The position numbers were made by a program, and so were the translations under genes. A DNA stretch of 33,970 nucleotides from the NCBI GenBank assembly GCA_964465065.1, contig CAYXHZ010000033.1, positions 1 through 33,970 on the forward strand, in the 5' to 3' direction. The notes beneath the pieces were generated by a model. The model searched no databases. It was given only the letters and a program-made list of their open reading frames with translations, and was not told the DNA's origin. The first letter of the stretch is position 1, and every line of letters begins with the position of its first letter. This stretch comes from CAYMND01 sp964465065. Its GTDB lineage: Bacteria > Acidobacteriota > Aminicenantia > UBA2199. This document shows, in pieces, positions 32,171 to 33,970 of the stretch.

Positions 32171-32986
32171 TCAATTCGCGTACAGGCCGCCAGTCTTTTC
32201 CTCGAGCGCCCGTTTAAAATCGCGATTGACCTTCGCACCGGACAACTGGGCCCGGACCAGGCAGGCCAGCGCCTCCTGGTCCCGGTCCAGAGAGTGCAGG
32301 ACCAGGGCCATGTTGTTGAAGGCATTGCTGTGGGTCGGATCGATTCGAATCGCCGCCTCGTATTGCGCCAGGGCTTCCGCCAGCCGTCCCTGTTTGAAAA
32401 GGATATTGCCATGGAAATAGGCATAATCGGCAGGAATATCGGCATTTTCCACACTCGGGCTGTTTAGTTGTTGTTCAATATCCCGGATACTGCTGCGTAA
32501 CGCCACCAAGGACATCTCGATGGTTGCCCGGTTTCCGCCGCAGTACACCGTCGCGGCCTCTTCCAAATCCTTCTCCTGTCCGCGCAGGGAAATCAGCATG
32601 TTCTGCTTGTGAGTTGCATTTTCCAGCCGGGAACGTGCCGAAACATCCGCCAAGAGCTTGTAGTGTTTTTCTGCATTTTCTATGGCCTGCAGAGCCGGGT
32701 CCTGTTGATTGCGCCGGTAATGAACCTGAGCCAGCAGGAAATGACTGTCCGGATGAGACGGCAGGATCGACAGGCATTTGTTCAGATTGCGTTCGGCATC
32801 ATCCAACCTGTTTTTTGTCAGCATTTTATTGGCTTTCCTGTACAGGGGCAGGAGCTTTTTCTGTTTGAGAAGAATATCGTTTCCAATCGTCTTCTCCCCG
32901 CCGGTCACGGAAAACACGGGGGAAAAACCGGAAAGGAGAAACAGGAAAAGCATGAAGTTCAAGCATTTTTTGGCGGTATTGCTCAC
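32171..32986 (-). CDS. exported tetratricopeptide-repeat protein, copy 2
   Basis: 271 aa. The signal peptide has hydrophobic core LNFMLFLFLLSGFSPVFS. TPR-like helix pairs occur at about 45-105 (ANKMLTKNRLDDAERNLNKC, then SILPSHPDSHFLLAQVHYRR) and 185-250 (YFHGNILFKQGRLAEALAQY and RIDPTHSNAFNNMALVLHSL), with a helical, less regular middle containing one Cys. TPRs act as protein-binding scaffolds; location should be periplasmic. The start is GTG 32986, 7 nt after GGAGG; a nearer ATG is out of frame. Paralogue of the gene at 33039-33860 by tandem duplication. Own extended -10 promoter upstream. Confidence 0.85.
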   Translation of the reverse strand: MSNTAKKCLNFMLFLFLLSGFSPVFSVTGGEKTIGNDILLKQKKLLPLYRKANKMLTKNRLDDAERNLNKCLSILPSHPDSHFLLAQVHYRRNQQDPALQAIENAEKHYKLLADVSARSRLENATHKQNMLISLRGQEKDLEEAATVYCGGNRATIEMSLVALRSSIRDIEQQLNSPSVENADIPADYAYFHGNILFKQGRLAEALAQYEAAIRIDPTHSNAFNNMALVLHSLDRDQEALACLVRAQLSGAKVNRDFKRALEEKTGGLYAN

Positions 32987-33008
32987 AGTTCATCCTCCTC
33001 TCGAACAG

Positions 33009-33017
33009 ATTATCGCA
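33009..33017 (-). promoter_or_regulatory. extended -10 promoter of TPR copy 2
   Basis: The minus strand reads TGC then GATAAT (33009-33014), an extended -10 without a recognisable -35. It is the duplicate of the element at 33883-33891 with one base changed in the hexamer (GATAAT for TATAAT). Confidence 0.5.
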
Positions 33018-33038
33018 GAATCGGCACCGGTTACCCGA

Positions 33039-33860
33039 TCAATCCGGGTAAAGACTGCCAATTTTCTTCTCGAGCGCCTTTTTAAAATCGGGATTCACCT
33101 TTGCCCCGGACAACTGGGCCCGAACCAGGCAGGCCAGCGCCTCTTGATCCCGGCCCAGAGAGTGCAGGACCAGGGCCATATTGTTGAAAGCGTTGCTGTG
33201 GGTCGGATCGATTCGTACCGCCGTCTCGTATTGCGCCAGGGCCTCCGGATACCGACCTTGTTTGAAGAGAATATTGCCATGGAAATAGACATAATCGGCT
33301 GGAAAATCATCGCTTTCCACACCCGAGCTGCTCAGTTGCTGCTCGACTCCCCGGATGGAACTGCGCACCGCTATCAAGGACGATTCATAGGGCGCCCGCC
33401 CGGGGTTCCCGCCGCAGAACATCGTCAGTGTCTCTTCCAGATCCTTCTCCTGTCCACGCAGGGAAATCAGCTGGTTTTGTTTCAAACGGATAAAATCCTC
33501 CCGGGAGCGCGCCAAGACTTCCGCCAACAACTTGTGATTTTTTTCTGCATTTTCTATGGCCTGCAGAGCCTGATCCAGTTGATTGCGCCGGTAAAGAACC
33601 TGAGCCAGAAGAAAATGACTGTCCGGATGAGACGGCATGATCGACAGACATTTGTTCAGATTGAGCTCGGCATCGTCCAGCCTGTTTTGGGTCAGCATCT
33701 TGTTGGCCTTCATGTACAGGGGCATGAGCTTTTTCTGTTTGAGCAGGGTATCGTCTTTAATCGGCTTGTCTCCGCCGCCCATGGAAAACAAGGGGGAAAA
33801 ACCGGAAAGCAGCAGCAGGAAAAAAAAGACGTTCAGCCGATTTTTTTTGGTGTTGGTCAT
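33039..33860 (-). CDS. exported tetratricopeptide-repeat protein, copy 1
   Basis: 273 aa. The signal peptide core is LNVFFFLLLLSGFSPLFS. Domain layout matches its downstream duplicate: TPR helices at about 45-105 (DDAELNLNKCLSIMPSHPDS), a variable helical middle around CGGNPGRAPYESS, and TPR helices at about 187-252 (EALAQYETAVRIDPTHSNAF). Probably periplasmic and a protein-binding scaffold; partner unknown. ATG 33860 is 7 nt after GGAGG. The middle region (about 108-180) differs most between the copies, with a two-residue insertion here, which could mean different partners. Confidence 0.87.
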   Translation of the reverse strand: MTNTKKNRLNVFFFLLLLSGFSPLFSMGGGDKPIKDDTLLKQKKLMPLYMKANKMLTQNRLDDAELNLNKCLSIMPSHPDSHFLLAQVLYRRNQLDQALQAIENAEKNHKLLAEVLARSREDFIRLKQNQLISLRGQEKDLEETLTMFCGGNPGRAPYESSLIAVRSSIRGVEQQLSSSGVESDDFPADYVYFHGNILFKQGRYPEALAQYETAVRIDPTHSNAFNNMALVLHSLGRDQEALACLVRAQLSGAKVNPDFKKALEKKIGSLYPD

Positions 33861-33882
33861 CGTCTATCCTCCTCTCGAAGCA

Positions 33883-33891
33883 ATTATAGCA
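33883..33891 (-). promoter_or_regulatory. extended -10 promoter of TPR copy 1
   Basis: The minus strand reads TGC directly before TATAAT (33883-33888); no good -35 is visible. The leader of about 16 nt contains GAGGAGG. Confidence 0.6.
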
Positions 33892-33970
33892 GAATCCACA
33901 CCGGTTAGCGGCTGAAACTGGATCAAGCATTGGGAAACATGCTGTGAATGATGGTAAAATTGAAACCAGA

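Larger units (their letters stand above)
32171..33905. repeat. tandem duplication of a TPR gene with its promoter
   Basis: Two copies of about 870 bp in direct orientation, boundary near 33035. They agree in the coding region, the GAGAGGAGGAT leader and the promoter block AACCGGTG...GATTCTGCNATAAT. The protein copies are clearly alike end to end with small indels near the centre, so the duplication is not recent. Confidence 0.85.

Overview
The window looks like chromosomal DNA of a Gram-negative bacterium. It has GC-rich coding sequence, lipoprotein signal peptides, a bactofilin, HslVU, an AddAB-type nuclease, DUF4388/roadblock signalling and DUF6599-family proteins. This mix is common in Desulfobacterota, Acidobacteriota and Aminicenantes-like lineages. 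I cannot fix the phylum from the sequence, and I saw no phage, transposon, IS or CRISPR. Genes are tightly packed; no gene-free stretch exceeds about 165 bases.

Left part (1-6850): tRNA-Ala(GGC), a 55-residue charged helical protein, then a translationally coupled operon on the minus strand (bactofilin, PAS histidine kinase, sigma-54-type response regulator). Its promoter lies back to back with that of hslV and carries a perfect 9-bp inverted repeat over the -10. On the plus strand hslV, hslU and a fibronectin-III lipoprotein overlap one another. They are followed by what looks like an internally deleted DUF362 ferredoxin-type gene.

Middle (6856-16537): a D-2-hydroxyacid dehydrogenase and a nucleoside-phosphorylase-like gene lie directly downstream of tRNA-Val(CAC) and probably share its transcript. 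Divergent from them is a PLP aminotransferase that seems to start leaderless at a GTG. Then come a DinB-fold protein and a lipoprotein (minus); a receiver-DUF4388-roadblock regulator, an uncharacterised lipoprotein and a DUF2750 protein (plus); and a carbamate kinase plus M3 oligoendopeptidase operon with its own strong promoter.

16527-19530 (minus) is an eroded operon. An intact isochorismatase-family hydrolase is followed by a cupin with both ends but no middle, a 26-codon ORF, an intact stand-alone E2-type acyltransferase, a 51-residue isochorismatase fragment and a membrane histidine kinase without a partner. The short pieces keep their ribosome-binding sites and ATGA junctions.

Right part (19556-33970): a divergent promoter region leads into addA-addB (recombinational repair). 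A PAS-PAS hybrid histidine kinase follows. A minus-strand operon encodes a Tat-exported aldo/keto reductase with ferredoxin-like C-terminus, a DUF6599 protein and a degenerate two-pore-helix-type channel. A secreted C69 peptidase follows on the plus strand. The end holds two tandemly duplicated exported TPR proteins, each with a copy of the same extended -10 promoter.

Main points of interest: several genes that look like internal-deletion remnants, promoters placed for leaderless mRNAs, the operator-like repeat at the bactofilin/two-component operon, the tRNA-mRNA junction at tRNA-Val, and the channel with a degenerate selectivity filter.
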